From Brevibacterium renqingii (GTDB taxonomy: Bacteria; Actinomycetota; Actinomycetes; Actinomycetales; Brevibacteriaceae), in assembly GCF_017808105.1 (NCBI RefSeq), contig NZ_JADBHF010000010.1, positions 62,001-126,000 of the forward strand: a stretch of 64,000 nucleotides of DNA, in the 5' to 3' direction. This document shows, one piece after another, positions 1 to 8,921 of the stretch (position 1 is the first letter of the stretch; the number at the start of each line of letters is the position of its first letter). Made by a program: the position numbers and the translations under genes. The notes below the pieces were generated by a model. The model was not told the DNA's origin. It did no database searches and worked only from the letters and a program-made list of their open reading frames with translations.

Positions 1-841
1 GAAGGTTGTTCTCGTGCGCGGCGTGGAGGATGAGCTTGACTCCGATGAACGCCAGGATCGCGGCGATGCCGTACTTGAGGTAGATGAGACGGTCGAGGAG
101 GCCGCCGAGGAGGAAGTAGAGCTGACGCAGACCCATCAGGGCGAAGATGTTCGCGGTGAACACGATGAAGGGGCTCTGGGTGATGCCGAAGATCGCCGGA
201 ATGGAGTCGAGGGCGAACATCACATCGGTGGTGCCGATGGCGATGAAGACCAGCAGCATCGGGGTGAAGTGCTTCTGCCCGTCGATCGTCGTCTTGAGCT
301 TGTTGCCGTCGAAGTCATCGGAGATGTTCACCCGCCCCTTGAGCCATCTGACGAAGCGGTTGTCCTCATCGTTGTCCTCTTCGCTGCCGAAAGCCTGGTT
401 CCATGCCGTCCACAGCAGGAAGATGCCGAAGAGGTAGAACACGGAGATGAAGAGGTTGATGACGACAGATCCGGCGAGGATGAACACACCGCGGAAGACC
501 AGGGCGATGATGATGCCCACCATCAGCACTTCCTGCTGATACTGGCGAGGCACCTTGAACCGGGTCATGATGATGACGAAGACGAAGAGGTTGTCGATGC
601 TCAGGCTGTATTCGGTGAGCCAGCCGGCGAGGAACTGGCCTGCGTGCTCCCCGTCCGCGAAGAAGTACATGGCTACGGCGAAGAGAAGAGCGAGCGTGAC
701 GTAGAAGCTCACCCAGAGTGTGGCTTCGCGCATCGATGGGATGTGCGGTCGCTTGATCACCAGCAGGAGATCGGCCACGAGGATCAGGACGAGAACGATG
801 AGTGAACCGGTCTCGAACCACAATGGCAATTCGGTTGTCAT
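1..841 (-). CDS. TerC/Alx-family integral membrane protein (3' end outside window)
   Basis: The frame runs from an ATG at 841 off the left edge of the window, giving 280 codons so far. The protein is strongly hydrophobic with several membrane helices. It carries the two TerC/Alx hallmark segments, SIDNLFVF around residue 78 and GTTDVMFALDSIPAIF around residue 205, whose acidic residues lie in the membrane. Alx/TerC/MntP-type proteins are linked to manganese export and to tellurite resistance, and no ter cluster is present here. A manganese-type riboswitch lies in its leader, which favours a role in metal homeostasis. The family assignment is secure; the exact substrate is inferred. Confidence 0.93.
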   Translation of the reverse strand, partial: MTTELPLWFETGSLIVLVLILVADLLLVIKRPHIPSMREATLWVSFYVTLALLFAVAMYFFADGEHAGQFLAGWLTEYSLSIDNLFVFVIIMTRFKVPRQYQQEVLMVGIIIALVFRGVFILAGSVVINLFISVFYLFGIFLLWTAWNQAFGSEEDNDEDNRFVRWLKGRVNISDDFDGNKLKTTIDGQKHFTPMLLVFIAIGTTDVMFALDSIPAIFGITQSPFIVFTANIFALMGLRQLYFLLGGLLDRLIYLKYGIAAILAFIGVKLILHAAHENNL

Positions 842-889
842 GGAAGCCTTTCGCTGTTGTCCGTGCGTGTCGAGCACGGCTGGGCAATT

Positions 890-987
890 CGAAAGTCTCT
901 CCCGCGGCGTGATTCGACCGCGCCCGAACCCGGATCCAAGACAAGATCGTGATGACGGGCTCGGAGCTTTTGGGATACTCCCCTCCG
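890..987 (-). promoter_or_regulatory. yybP-ykoY-type (manganese) riboswitch in the terC leader
   Basis: On the minus strand the leader begins GGAGGGGAGTA (about 986-976), continues to CGTCATCACG (957-948) and ends GAGACTTTC (about 899-891), 49 bases before the terC ATG. These match the conserved blocks of the yybP-ykoY aptamer: GGGGAGUA on the 5' side, CGUCA-x-CG in the middle, and AGACYUUU on the 3' side. The 5' and 3' blocks can pair (GAGGG with CTTUC) as the P1 stem. yybP-ykoY RNAs bind Mn2+ and often precede alx/terC/mntP genes. I have not folded the element computationally. Confidence 0.75.
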
Positions 988-994
988 GCGCTCC

Positions 995-1000
995 AGTCTA
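995..1000 (-). promoter_or_regulatory. -10 element of terC
   Basis: TAGACT on the minus strand. A start site 6-8 bases downstream would fall at about 988, immediately before the first conserved riboswitch block, so the transcript would begin with the aptamer. No convincing -35 hexamer was seen. Confidence 0.5.
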
Positions 1001-1029
1001 CACGGGCGCCCCGCGGCCCGATGCTCGCT

Positions 1030-1045
1030 GCCGCCCGCGGGCGGC
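1030..1045 (-). terminator. Hairpin after uvrB
   Basis: GCCGCCCGCGGGCGGC is a perfect 16-base palindrome 7 bases after the uvrB stop codon. No U-tract follows, so it is a plausible but non-canonical terminator separating uvrB from the terC promoter. Confidence 0.4.
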
Positions 1046-1052
1046 TCCCCGC

Positions 1053-3185
1053 TCAGGCGTGGCCGGCTTCCTTCATCTGCCGCAGTTCCTGTTTGAGCTC
1101 GGAGAGTTCATCGCGCAGCCGCGCGGCGAGCTCGAACTGCAGTTCGGCGGCCGCCGAGTGCATCTGCGAGGTCAGCGATTCGATGAGCTCGGTGAGATCG
1201 GCTGCCGGCGGCCGCAGCGATCCCGACTTGTTCGCGGCTTCTCGCTGTTCGTCGCTCAGCGTCGAATTGTAGCCGCGCTTGCCCTTTCCGTAGTCGAACT
1301 CGGTGAGCAGCTCGCGGGTGTCCTCGTCCTCGCGCTGCAGCCGTTCGGTGATGTCGGCGATCCGTTTGACCAGCGGCGTCGGATCGATGCCGTGTTCCTC
1401 GTTGTAGGCGATCTGGATCGCGCGCCTGCGATCGGTCTCGTCGATGGCCGTGCGCATCGAGTCGGTGATCGTATCGGCGTACATGTGCACCTGTCCGTGC
1501 AGGTTGCGGGCCGCACGCCCGATCGTCTGGATGAGCGAGGTCGAGGACCGGAGGAAGCCCTCCTTGTCGGCGTCGAGGATGGCCACGAGGGACACCTCGG
1601 GCAGGTCGAGGCCCTCGCGCAGCAGGTTGATCCCGACGAGGACGTCGAACTCGCCGGCGCGCAGTTCGGTGAGCAGTTCGACGCGACGGAGGGTGTCGAC
1701 GTCCGAGTGGAGGTACTGGACGCGGATCTCGTGTTCGAGCAGATAGTCGGTGAGATCCTCGGCCATCTTCTTCGTCAGGGTGGTCACGAGCACACGTTCG
1801 TTCGCATCGACCCTGGTTCTGATCTCGTCGAGCAGATCGTCGATCTGTCCCTTCGTCGGTTTGACCTTGATCTCCGGATCGACGAGTCCGGTGGGTCGAA
1901 TGATCTGCTGGACGTAGCCGTTGGAGTTTCCGAGCTCGAAGTTGCCGGGCGTGGCCGACAGGTAGACGGTCTGGCCGACGCGTTCGCGGAACTCGTCGAA
2001 CTTCAGGGGCCTGTTGTCCATGGCGCTGGGCAGACGGAATCCGTGTTCGACGAGTGTGCGTTTGCGAGACATGTCGCCCTCGTACATGCCGCCGATCTGC
2101 GGGACGGTGACATGGGACTCGTCGACGACGAGCAGGAAGTCTTCCGGGAAGTAGTCGAGCAGACAGTTCGGCGCCGATCCGGGGTCACGGCCGTCGATGT
2201 GACGTGAGTAGTTCTCGATGCCGGAGGTGAAGCCCATCGACTCCATCATCTCGAGGTCGTAGCTCGTGCGCATCTTCAGCCGCTGGGCCTCGAGGAGCTT
2301 GTTCTGCGACTCGAATTCGCTCAGCCTGTGCTGGAGTTCCTCTTCGATGCCGCTGATGGCCGTGGCCATCCGGTTCTCACCGGCGACGTAGTGGCTGGCC
2401 GGGAACACATGGATAGTGTCCTCGTCGCGCACGATCTCACCGGTCAGCGGGTGCAGCGTCTGCAGACTTTCGATCTCGTCGCCGAAGAACTCGATCCGCA
2501 GGGCCAGCTCCTCGTACTGCGGGATGATCTCGACGGTATCTCCGCGGACGCGGAAGGTGCCGCGGGTGAAGGCCATGTCGTTGCGGGCGTACTGCATGGA
2601 CACGAAGCGTTTGAGGAGCTCGTCGCGGTCGCACTCGTCGCCCTTGTGCAGGGTGACCATCCGGTCGACGTACTCCTCGGGGGTGCCGAGGCCGTAGATG
2701 CATGAGACCGTCGAGACGACGACGACATCGCGCCTCGTCAGCAGCGAGTTCGTCGCCGAGTGGCGGAGCCGCTCGACCTCGTCGTTGATCGAGGAGTCCT
2801 TCTCGATGAAGGTGTCCGTCTGCGGCACATACGCTTCGGGCTGGTAGTAGTCGTAGTAGGAGACGAAGTACTCGACCGCGTTGTGCGGCAGCAGCTGACG
2901 GAACTCATTGGCCAGCTGCGCGGCCAATGTCTTGTTCGGAGCCATGATGAGGGTGGGACGTTGGACCTGCTCGATCAGCCACGCGGTCGTCGCGGACTTG
3001 CCCGTGCCGGTGGCGCCGAGCAGCACGATGTCCCTCTCCCCCGCGTCGAGCCGTTCGGAGATCTCCTGGATCGCAGTCGGCTGGTCGCCGGAGGGCGAGT
3101 ATTCGGAGACGACCTCGAAGGGCGCCACCTCTCGGGTGACGTCGGGACGGTGGCCGATCGCGGGCAGGGGGCGTGCTGAGCTCAT
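1053..3185 (-). CDS. uvrB: UvrABC excinuclease subunit B
   Basis: A 710-residue UvrB, the damage-verifying ATPase of nucleotide excision repair. It is loaded by UvrA and recruits UvrC. Walker [10 protein letters not shown] is at residues 57-65. The tyrosine-rich beta-hairpin ([12 protein letters not shown]) that probes the DNA strands is near residue 110. The helicase motif DESH and the C-terminal UVR domain ([20 protein letters not shown]) for UvrC contact are present. The ATG at 3185 is supported by a TAGTGT box 6 bases upstream. No LexA-type GAAC-N4-GTTC box was seen in the short upstream gap. Confidence 0.98.
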   Translation of the reverse strand: MSSARPLPAIGHRPDVTREVAPFEVVSEYSPSGDQPTAIQEISERLDAGERDIVLLGATGTGKSATTAWLIEQVQRPTLIMAPNKTLAAQLANEFRQLLPHNAVEYFVSYYDYYQPEAYVPQTDTFIEKDSSINDEVERLRHSATNSLLTRRDVVVVSTVSCIYGLGTPEEYVDRMVTLHKGDECDRDELLKRFVSMQYARNDMAFTRGTFRVRGDTVEIIPQYEELALRIEFFGDEIESLQTLHPLTGEIVRDEDTIHVFPASHYVAGENRMATAISGIEEELQHRLSEFESQNKLLEAQRLKMRTSYDLEMMESMGFTSGIENYSRHIDGRDPGSAPNCLLDYFPEDFLLVVDESHVTVPQIGGMYEGDMSRKRTLVEHGFRLPSAMDNRPLKFDEFRERVGQTVYLSATPGNFELGNSNGYVQQIIRPTGLVDPEIKVKPTKGQIDDLLDEIRTRVDANERVLVTTLTKKMAEDLTDYLLEHEIRVQYLHSDVDTLRRVELLTELRAGEFDVLVGINLLREGLDLPEVSLVAILDADKEGFLRSSTSLIQTIGRAARNLHGQVHMYADTITDSMRTAIDETDRRRAIQIAYNEEHGIDPTPLVKRIADITERLQREDEDTRELLTEFDYGKGKRGYNSTLSDEQREAANKSGSLRPPAADLTELIESLTSQMHSAAAELQFELAARLRDELSELKQELRQMKEAGHA

Positions 3186-3191
3186 ATCCCC

Positions 3192-3197
3192 ACACTA
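3192..3197 (-). promoter_or_regulatory. -10 element of uvrB (leaderless)
   Basis: TAGTGT, then 6 bases, then the ATG. This places the transcription start at or within a base or two of the start codon. Confidence 0.45.
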
Positions 3198-3240
3198 ACC
3201 CTCGGCCCTGACATTGGGCAGTCGCGATCTCCGGACTCGG

Positions 3241-4416
3241 TCAGGCGAAGCTCTCCGGCACCAGCCGCTGACGCATCCGGAGGAAGTACGGCTCCTTCGC
3301 GTCGGCATAGGCATTCGTCGTCTCCGCCTCCGTGTCCGTCGCTTCGCCGATCCGTTCGATGAGCTCGCGTTTGAGCTCGAGGTAGCGCTCCCTCTCCCCT
3401 GCATCGGTGCGCAGCAGGCTCCGGAAGGCTCGGGCGAAGCGGGCACCGACGGAGTCCTCGGTGCGCACGTGGAGGTTGACTGCGCGGCCCGGGTCCGAAT
3501 TCTTGTGGAACCATTTGCCCTCGGACCCGCCCTCGCCGAGGTGGTCGGTCAGTTCCCCACCCGGGTACCCGAGCTCTGCCAGGCGGGGTGCAAGCCGTTC
3601 TGCAGTCGCGAGATCAGGCACGAGGAGCTGGAGGTCCACGACGTCCTTGGCCGGAAGGCCCGGCACCGAGGTCGAGCCGATATGCTCGACGGCGAACTCC
3701 GCGTCGGTTCCGTGCCTCAGCTTCGCCATCACCCGCTCGGCCTCACCAGCCCAGTCCTTGTCCGCGGGGTCAGTGAGCTCGAGCCGGCCGCGCGGAGCCG
3801 GACGCCGCTGGGACAGGTTCGCGGCGAAGGGCCCGATCCGGTCGTCGATGAGCTCGCGGACTCTGTCGCGAGTGGACTCGATCGGACCAGAATTGTCGAT
3901 GATGACATCGCATGCCGCTCGTCGTTGCCAGTCTTCGGCTTGGCGGGTGATCCGCGCTTCCGCATCATCGCGATCCATGCCGCGGGAGTCCATCAGCCTG
4001 CGCAGCCGCACTTCGGCGGGCACGTCGACGAGGAGGTTGAGATGGTAGGCAGGCGTCATCGAGTTCTCGACGAGCAGCGGGACGTCGTGGACGACGATCG
4101 CAGCCTCGGCATGTCGGGCGAAGTGTGCGGCCGTGCGGTCCCTGATCGCCGGGTGCATGAGCCCGTTGAGCCTGGCCGTGCTCTCGGCGTCGGCGAAGGC
4201 CGCTGCTGCGAGTCGGACCCGATCGAGTCCTCCCTCGGCGTCGATGATCTCCGGGCCGAAGGCCTCGGCCAGTCGGGGCAGCAGCGGCTCGCCGGGGGCG
4301 ACGACTTCGCGCGCGATCCTGTCGGCGTCGATGAGCACTGCCCCGTGTTCGACGAGCATCTCGGACACGGTTGACTTGCCGGCGCCGATTCCGCCGGTGA
4401 GACCGATTCTCAGCAT
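3241..4416 (-). CDS. coaE: Dephospho-CoA kinase fused to a GrpB/UPF0157 domain
   Basis: 391 residues. Residues 1 to about 200 are dephospho-CoA kinase, the last step of coenzyme A synthesis, with P-loop GLTGGIGAGKST at residues 5-16. Residues from about 215 on are a GrpB/UPF0157 nucleotidyltransferase-like domain with the signature HIGSTSVPGLPAKDVVD. The same two-domain arrangement is known in other Actinobacteria, such as the mycobacterial CoaE; the function of the GrpB part is unknown. The gene lies between uvrB and a membrane protein gene downstream of rpsA. Its ATG is preceded by a -10-like TAGGAT that overlaps the stop codon of the upstream gene. Confidence 0.95.
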   Translation of the reverse strand: MLRIGLTGGIGAGKSTVSEMLVEHGAVLIDADRIAREVVAPGEPLLPRLAEAFGPEIIDAEGGLDRVRLAAAAFADAESTARLNGLMHPAIRDRTAAHFARHAEAAIVVHDVPLLVENSMTPAYHLNLLVDVPAEVRLRRLMDSRGMDRDDAEARITRQAEDWQRRAACDVIIDNSGPIESTRDRVRELIDDRIGPFAANLSQRRPAPRGRLELTDPADKDWAGEAERVMAKLRHGTDAEFAVEHIGSTSVPGLPAKDVVDLQLLVPDLATAERLAPRLAELGYPGGELTDHLGEGGSEGKWFHKNSDPGRAVNLHVRTEDSVGARFARAFRSLLRTDAGERERYLELKRELIERIGEATDTEAETTNAYADAKEPYFLRMRQRLVPESFA

Positions 4417-4422
4417 GGGCTC

Positions 4423-4428
4423 ATCCTA
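4423..4428 (-). promoter_or_regulatory. -10 element of coaE, overlapping the upstream stop codon
   Basis: TAGGAT with 6 bases to the coaE ATG. Its first three bases (4428-4426) are the TAG stop of the preceding membrane-protein gene. Confidence 0.45.
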
Positions 4429-6264
4429 CTGATCGAGCCGGTAGACCAGCACGCCCTCGTCGGCGAATTCCGGATCTCCGACTGCCTCATCGAGGAATTG
4501 CGCGTAGGCTCCCTCCCCGCCGGGCAGAAGCGGGGCCTCGGGCACCAGCACGATGAAGTCGACTCCCGCCGCGCGCAGGTCCGCGATCGCCGCGGCGGTC
4601 TCGGGGCTCTTCGGGTCGGGCAGATCCGCGCCGTCGAAGACGGACGCGTGGAGCAAAGCGTCGAGGCTGTCCTCGGGGGCGGAATAGATCACGGGGGCGT
4701 CCGCGCCGGAACCGATGAAGTAGCCGCCGGTCTCCCGGTAGCGGAAGCCGCTCACCGCCTGCCACACCATCGCCTCGTCGGCATGCGGTTCGGCCCAGGC
4801 CAGCGGACGGGGCAGGGTCTTGACGGTGGATCCGGGCGGGATCACCTCGGCGACGGATTCTGTGTAGAACTCGGGCACCGTCACCTCGCGCGCGGTCTGG
4901 GGACCGGGGACGACGCATACGGCGGCGAGCACGAGCAGCCCGATCAGCAGTCGGGCACGCAGCAGCCGACGGTGGGCCCACGCCCAGTCGAGCCCGATGC
5001 CGAGGACGGCGAAGAGGGCGATGGTCGAGTGGAGGACCAGTCGCATGGGCAGGATGTTGTTGAGCACGGGGACGGCTTCGATGAGGGCGAATGGCCCGCT
5101 CCCGGCGATCACGCGCCCGCCGAGGAGGATCGGCGAGCCCAAGGCGAGGGAGAAGACGAGCAGGCCTGTCGCGGCCGCGATGCGCAGGGCCGAGCGGTGC
5201 CGGGAGCGGCGACCGAGGCCGATGAGGATGACGACCGCGGCCAGCAGTGCGGGCGCGCCGACGTATGCGCCGAGTTCGGCGGGGTCGATGTCCATCACGC
5301 GCGGCAGCGGGGAGACCCCTGCACTCAGCCAGGCGGGGGCCGCGGGCAGGACGGGGTCGAGCAGATCGGTGTTCCAGACGCCGTGGGGACGCAGCGTCCC
5401 CGCGGGCGCGTTCGCCCCGGTCATGGTCTTGAGCAGCGGCGCCGCGCAGAGCAGTGCCACCGCTCCGGCGATGAGCGAGCCCGATCCCAGCTTCATCCAC
5501 GAGTGCATGGTCAGCATCCGGCGGGCGAATGCTGCGAGGCAGAGGAGGAAGCAGAGAGCCGCGAGGAAGGTCCCGGCCAGCACCTCGGTGGAGACATAGA
5601 ACTGGAAGCCGAGCAGCAGGCCGAAGCTGAGGCCGATCGACCACACACGGCGACTGCGCCAGAGCACGGACGATGCGAAGGAACGGGAGGTGCTCGCCGA
5701 CTGCCCGGCCCCGCGGGCGGAATCGAACCGAGTGTCGGCCTGCCCGCGACCGGAGCCGCCGAGGCCGAGGAGGGCGAGGATCGCCGCGGCGGTCAGGGGC
5801 GGTGTGACGGCGAACGCGAGATTCGGGTGGCCGCCGAGCTGTGCGATGACGTAGCTCGAGAAGCCGACTCCGCCGGCGGCGATGAAGGCCGGAAGCCGGT
5901 GGAGGAAGCGGCGGAAGAGCACCGCGACGGCCAGGCTGTTCAGGACCGGGATCGTGAGGATGAGCAGGTTGTAGCTGACGATCGGACCCGCCAGCCAGGT
6001 GAGAGGGGCGAGGAGAAGGGCGATGCCGACCATCGAGGTGTTCCACGCGCCGTTGACTCCTCCGCCGAGCGCATTCATCGAGTCCGTGAATAGGAGACCG
6101 CCGGTTTCGCCGTGTCCGAAGCCGAGGCGGTCGGCAAGCACCTGAGCACCGTGTCCGAGCCACCACACGAAGAGGGAGGTGTCATCGTTGTCGGCGACGA
6201 CCACCTCGCCGGGGCGTGCCGCGACGGAGCCGAATACGGTGAGGCTGACCAGGGACAGCAGCAC
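4426..6264 (-). CDS. Polytopic membrane protein, possibly GT-C-type glycosyltransferase-like
   Basis: About 612 residues from the GTG at 6264. The open frame continues upstream through the rpsA terminator into rpsA, so the true start is uncertain; no RBS or in-frame ATG lies between the terminator and this GTG. The first helix (LLSLVSLTVFGSV) is followed by an acidic loop (ADNDDTSLFVWWL), many further hydrophobic helices, and a C-terminal non-membrane domain of about 150 residues with one conserved-looking aromatic and acidic stretch. This layout resembles GT-C glycosyltransferases, where an early acidic loop holds the catalytic residue, but no family signature is decisive. It sits between rpsA and coaE, which are adjacent or close in many actinobacteria. 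Residues upstream of the chosen start (RLRPWLWF) look like a positive-inside N-terminus, so a non-ATG start upstream is possible. Confidence 0.7.
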   Translation of the reverse strand: MLLSLVSLTVFGSVAARPGEVVVADNDDTSLFVWWLGHGAQVLADRLGFGHGETGGLLFTDSMNALGGGVNGAWNTSMVGIALLLAPLTWLAGPIVSYNLLILTIPVLNSLAVAVLFRRFLHRLPAFIAAGGVGFSSYVIAQLGGHPNLAFAVTPPLTAAAILALLGLGGSGRGQADTRFDSARGAGQSASTSRSFASSVLWRSRRVWSIGLSFGLLLGFQFYVSTEVLAGTFLAALCFLLCLAAFARRMLTMHSWMKLGSGSLIAGAVALLCAAPLLKTMTGANAPAGTLRPHGVWNTDLLDPVLPAAPAWLSAGVSPLPRVMDIDPAELGAYVGAPALLAAVVILIGLGRRSRHRSALRIAAATGLLVFSLALGSPILLGGRVIAGSGPFALIEAVPVLNNILPMRLVLHSTIALFAVLGIGLDWAWAHRRLLRARLLIGLLVLAAVCVVPGPQTAREVTVPEFYTESVAEVIPPGSTVKTLPRPLAWAEPHADEAMVWQAVSGFRYRETGGYFIGSGADAPVIYSAPEDSLDALLHASVFDGADLPDPKSPETAAAIADLRAAGVDFIVLVPEAPLLPGGEGAYAQFLDEAVGDPEFADEGVLVYRLDQ

Positions 6265-6324
6265 CGTGAACCACAGCCAGGGGCGCAGCCTCTGCAGCGG
6301 CGTGCCGGTCGTGGGGGCATATAC

Positions 6325-6355
6325 AAAGGGCTCCCGGCCTTCCGACCGGGAGCCC
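6325..6355 (-). terminator. rpsA terminator
   Basis: On the minus strand a perfect 10-bp stem (GGGCTCCCGG/CCGGGAGCCC) with an 8-base loop is followed by TTTGTAT, starting 16 bases after the rpsA stop. This is a canonical intrinsic terminator. Confidence 0.85.
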
Positions 6356-6370
6356 CTGTGATGGCTGCTA

Positions 6371-7855
6371 TCAGCTGCCTGCAAGCTTCTCACGCAGGGC
6401 TGCGAGAGCTTCGTCGCTGGCCAGCGTACCTTCGTCGCCCGCCTCTTCCGAGGAGTACGATCCGGTGGCCGGAGCGGCATCGGCAGAACCGACGGCATCG
6501 GCTGCGGAGGCCTCGGCGTCCGCTGCGATGGCCTTGGCGACCTGCTTCTTGTGCTCTTCCCATCGTTCCTGAGCGGCGGCATACTGCTGCTCCCAGGCCT
6601 CGCGCTGCGCCTCGTAGCCCTCGACCCATTCGTTGGTCTCGGGGTCGAAGCCCTCGGGGTACTTGTAGTTGCCGTCCTCGTCGTACTCCTGCGGCATGCC
6701 GTAGAGAGCGGGGTCGAGGAACTCCTCGGCCTCGGGATCGACGCCCTCGTTGGCCTGCTTCAGCGACAGCGAGATGCGGCGGCGTTCGAGGTCGATGTCG
6801 ATGACCTTGACGTAGATGGTCTCGTCGACCGAGACGACCTGCTCGGGCAGATCCACGTGGCGCACAGCCAGCTCGGAGATGTGGACGAGGCCTTCGATGC
6901 CGTCCTCGACGCGCACGAATGCGCCGAAGGGAACGAGCTTGGTGACCTTGCCGGGCACGATCTGTCCGATGACGTGGGTGCGGGCGAAGTGCTGCCAGGG
7001 ATCTTCCTGGGTGGCCTTGAGCGAGAGCGAGACGCGCTCGCGGTCCATGTCGACGTCGAGGACCTCGACGGTGACCTCGTCGCCCACGGTGACGACCTCA
7101 CCCGGGTGATCGATGTGCTTCCACGACAGTTCGGAGACGTGGACGAGTCCGTCGACACCACCGAGGTCGACGAAGGCACCGAAGTTGACGATGGAGGACA
7201 CGACACCGGGACGGACCTGGCCCTTCTGCAGGGTCTGCAGGAAGTCGTGGCGGACGGCCGACTGGGTCTGCTCGAGCCAGGCACGACGCGAGAGGACCAC
7301 ATTGTTGCGGTTCTTGTCGAGCTCGATGATCTTGGCCTCGACCTGCTGGCCGATGTAGGGAGCGAGGTCGCGGACGCGACGCATCTCGACCAGGGAAGCG
7401 GGCAGGAAGCCGCGCAGTCCGATGTCGACGATCAGGCCGCCCTTGACGACCTCGATGACGGTGCCGGTGACGACGCCGTCGTCTTCCTTGATCTTCTCGA
7501 TGTCGCCCCAGGCGCGCTCGTACTGCGCACGCTTCTTCGACAGCATGAGACGACCCTCTTTGTCCTCCTTCTGGAGCACGAGGGCTTCGATCTCGTCCCC
7601 GACCTCGACGACTTCGCCGGGATCGACATCGTGCTTGATGGAAAGCTCACGTGCGAGGATGACGCCTTCCGTCTTGTATCCGATGTCAACGAGGACCTCG
7701 TCACGGTCAACCTTGACGACGGTTCCTTCGACGATGTCACCATCGTTGAAGTACTTGATGGTCTCGTCGACGGCGGCGAGAAAATCCTCAGCGGTTCCGA
7801 TGTCGTTGACAGCGACCTGCTTCGGCTGCACCGATTCCGGCGTGGTGGTGGTCAT
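6371..7855 (-). CDS. rpsA: 30S ribosomal protein S1
   Basis: 494 residues with four S1 RNA-binding repeats at roughly 36-105, 120-190, 207-278 and 292-363. The repeats show the usual NFGAFVDLGG.DGLVHVSEL pattern. The acidic, Ala-rich C-terminal tail is typical of actinobacterial S1, which has four repeats rather than the six of E. coli. S1 brings mRNA to the 30S subunit. The ATG at 7855 has GGAG 11 bases upstream. It ends in a strong terminator. Confidence 0.98.
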   Translation of the reverse strand: MTTTTPESVQPKQVAVNDIGTAEDFLAAVDETIKYFNDGDIVEGTVVKVDRDEVLVDIGYKTEGVILARELSIKHDVDPGEVVEVGDEIEALVLQKEDKEGRLMLSKKRAQYERAWGDIEKIKEDDGVVTGTVIEVVKGGLIVDIGLRGFLPASLVEMRRVRDLAPYIGQQVEAKIIELDKNRNNVVLSRRAWLEQTQSAVRHDFLQTLQKGQVRPGVVSSIVNFGAFVDLGGVDGLVHVSELSWKHIDHPGEVVTVGDEVTVEVLDVDMDRERVSLSLKATQEDPWQHFARTHVIGQIVPGKVTKLVPFGAFVRVEDGIEGLVHISELAVRHVDLPEQVVSVDETIYVKVIDIDLERRRISLSLKQANEGVDPEAEEFLDPALYGMPQEYDEDGNYKYPEGFDPETNEWVEGYEAQREAWEQQYAAAQERWEEHKKQVAKAIAADAEASAADAVGSADAAPATGSYSSEEAGDEGTLASDEALAALREKLAGS

Positions 7856-8062
7856 ATAGGTAGGGACTCCGATGGAATATTGGTCCAGATCCGGTACTCT
7901 GTCGGCAGGTCAGTAAGTCTTGCCGCAGTTGACGGATCCGGTCTCGATTGCGAATTTGGACTTGCATGCACAGGCGCATACGGTTGTCAATGCTAGCACC
8001 AACACGGGCGTGAATGCACGCCGAGGATCCGATTTTTCAGCACCCGCGGCTACGGAGGAACG

Positions 8063-8902
8063 ATGAGCGAGGGAACCGACGGAGCCGAGGTCATCAGCGG
8101 CGGGTATCTGCCGATCGACGAAGAGGCCTCTGTCCGGGCCAATCGCAGCTATTGGGACAATTCCGCAGAGGAGTACCTGGCCGAGCACGGCACGTTCCTC
8201 GGAGCCTCGGATTTCATCTGGTGTCCGGAGGGAATTCACGAGTCCGACGTCCGCCTCCTCGGCGATGTCGACCGCCGGCAGGTCCTCGAGGTCGGCTGCG
8301 GTGCCGGCCAGTGCTCCCGGTGGCTCGCCGAGCAGGGCGCCATCACCACCGGCGTCGATGTCTCGGCCGGAATGCTCGAACAGGCATCACGCCTGCAGCG
8401 GGAGCATCCCCTGAGCTCCGCGGCCACTCCCCCGACGTTCCTCCTCGCCGATGCCCGCCAGCTGCCGTTCGCGTCGAACAGCTTCGATGTCGCCTTCTCC
8501 TCCTACGGCGCACTCCCCTTCGTCAAGGACGCCGAGGTGGTGTTCGCCGAGGTCGCCCGTGTCGTGCGTCCCGGAGGGCACTGGGTCTTCTCGACCACGC
8601 ATCCGATTCGCTGGATGTTCCCGGATGTGCCCGGCGAGGCCGGCCTGACGGTGGAGTACTCGTACTTCGACCGCACCCCGTACGTCGAACTGTCATCGGC
8701 CGGTCAGCCCGTCTACGCCGAACACCATCGGACGATGAGCGACTGGGTCCGCCTGCTCGTGAGCGCCGGATTCACCATCGACTCGGTGACCGAACCCGAA
8801 TGGCCCGAGGGCAACCACACCGCCTGGGGCGGGTGGTCGCCGCTGCGCGGAGCCCTCATGCCGGGCACTGTGATCTTCTCGACCACGCTGCACAAGGACT
8901 GA
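8063..8902 (+). CDS. Class I SAM-dependent methyltransferase
   Basis: 279 residues. Motif I (VLEVGCGAGQC) starts at residue 74, the acidic end of beta-2 is TGVDVS, and the motif III/IV region is FDVAFSSYGALPF. The fold is that of Methyltransf_11/25 small-molecule methyltransferases. GGAGG lies 5 bases before the ATG. It is divergent from rpsA across a 207-base gap and convergent with polA, with 19 bases between the two stop codons. The substrate cannot be told from sequence. Confidence 0.9.
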   Translation: MSEGTDGAEVISGGYLPIDEEASVRANRSYWDNSAEEYLAEHGTFLGASDFIWCPEGIHESDVRLLGDVDRRQVLEVGCGAGQCSRWLAEQGAITTGVDVSAGMLEQASRLQREHPLSSAATPPTFLLADARQLPFASNSFDVAFSSYGALPFVKDAEVVFAEVARVVRPGGHWVFSTTHPIRWMFPDVPGEAGLTVEYSYFDRTPYVELSSAGQPVYAEHHRTMSDWVRLLVSAGFTIDSVTEPEWPEGNHTAWGGWSPLRGALMPGTVIFSTTLHKD

Positions 8903-8921
8903 GGACTCGCCGGCGCTCCGC

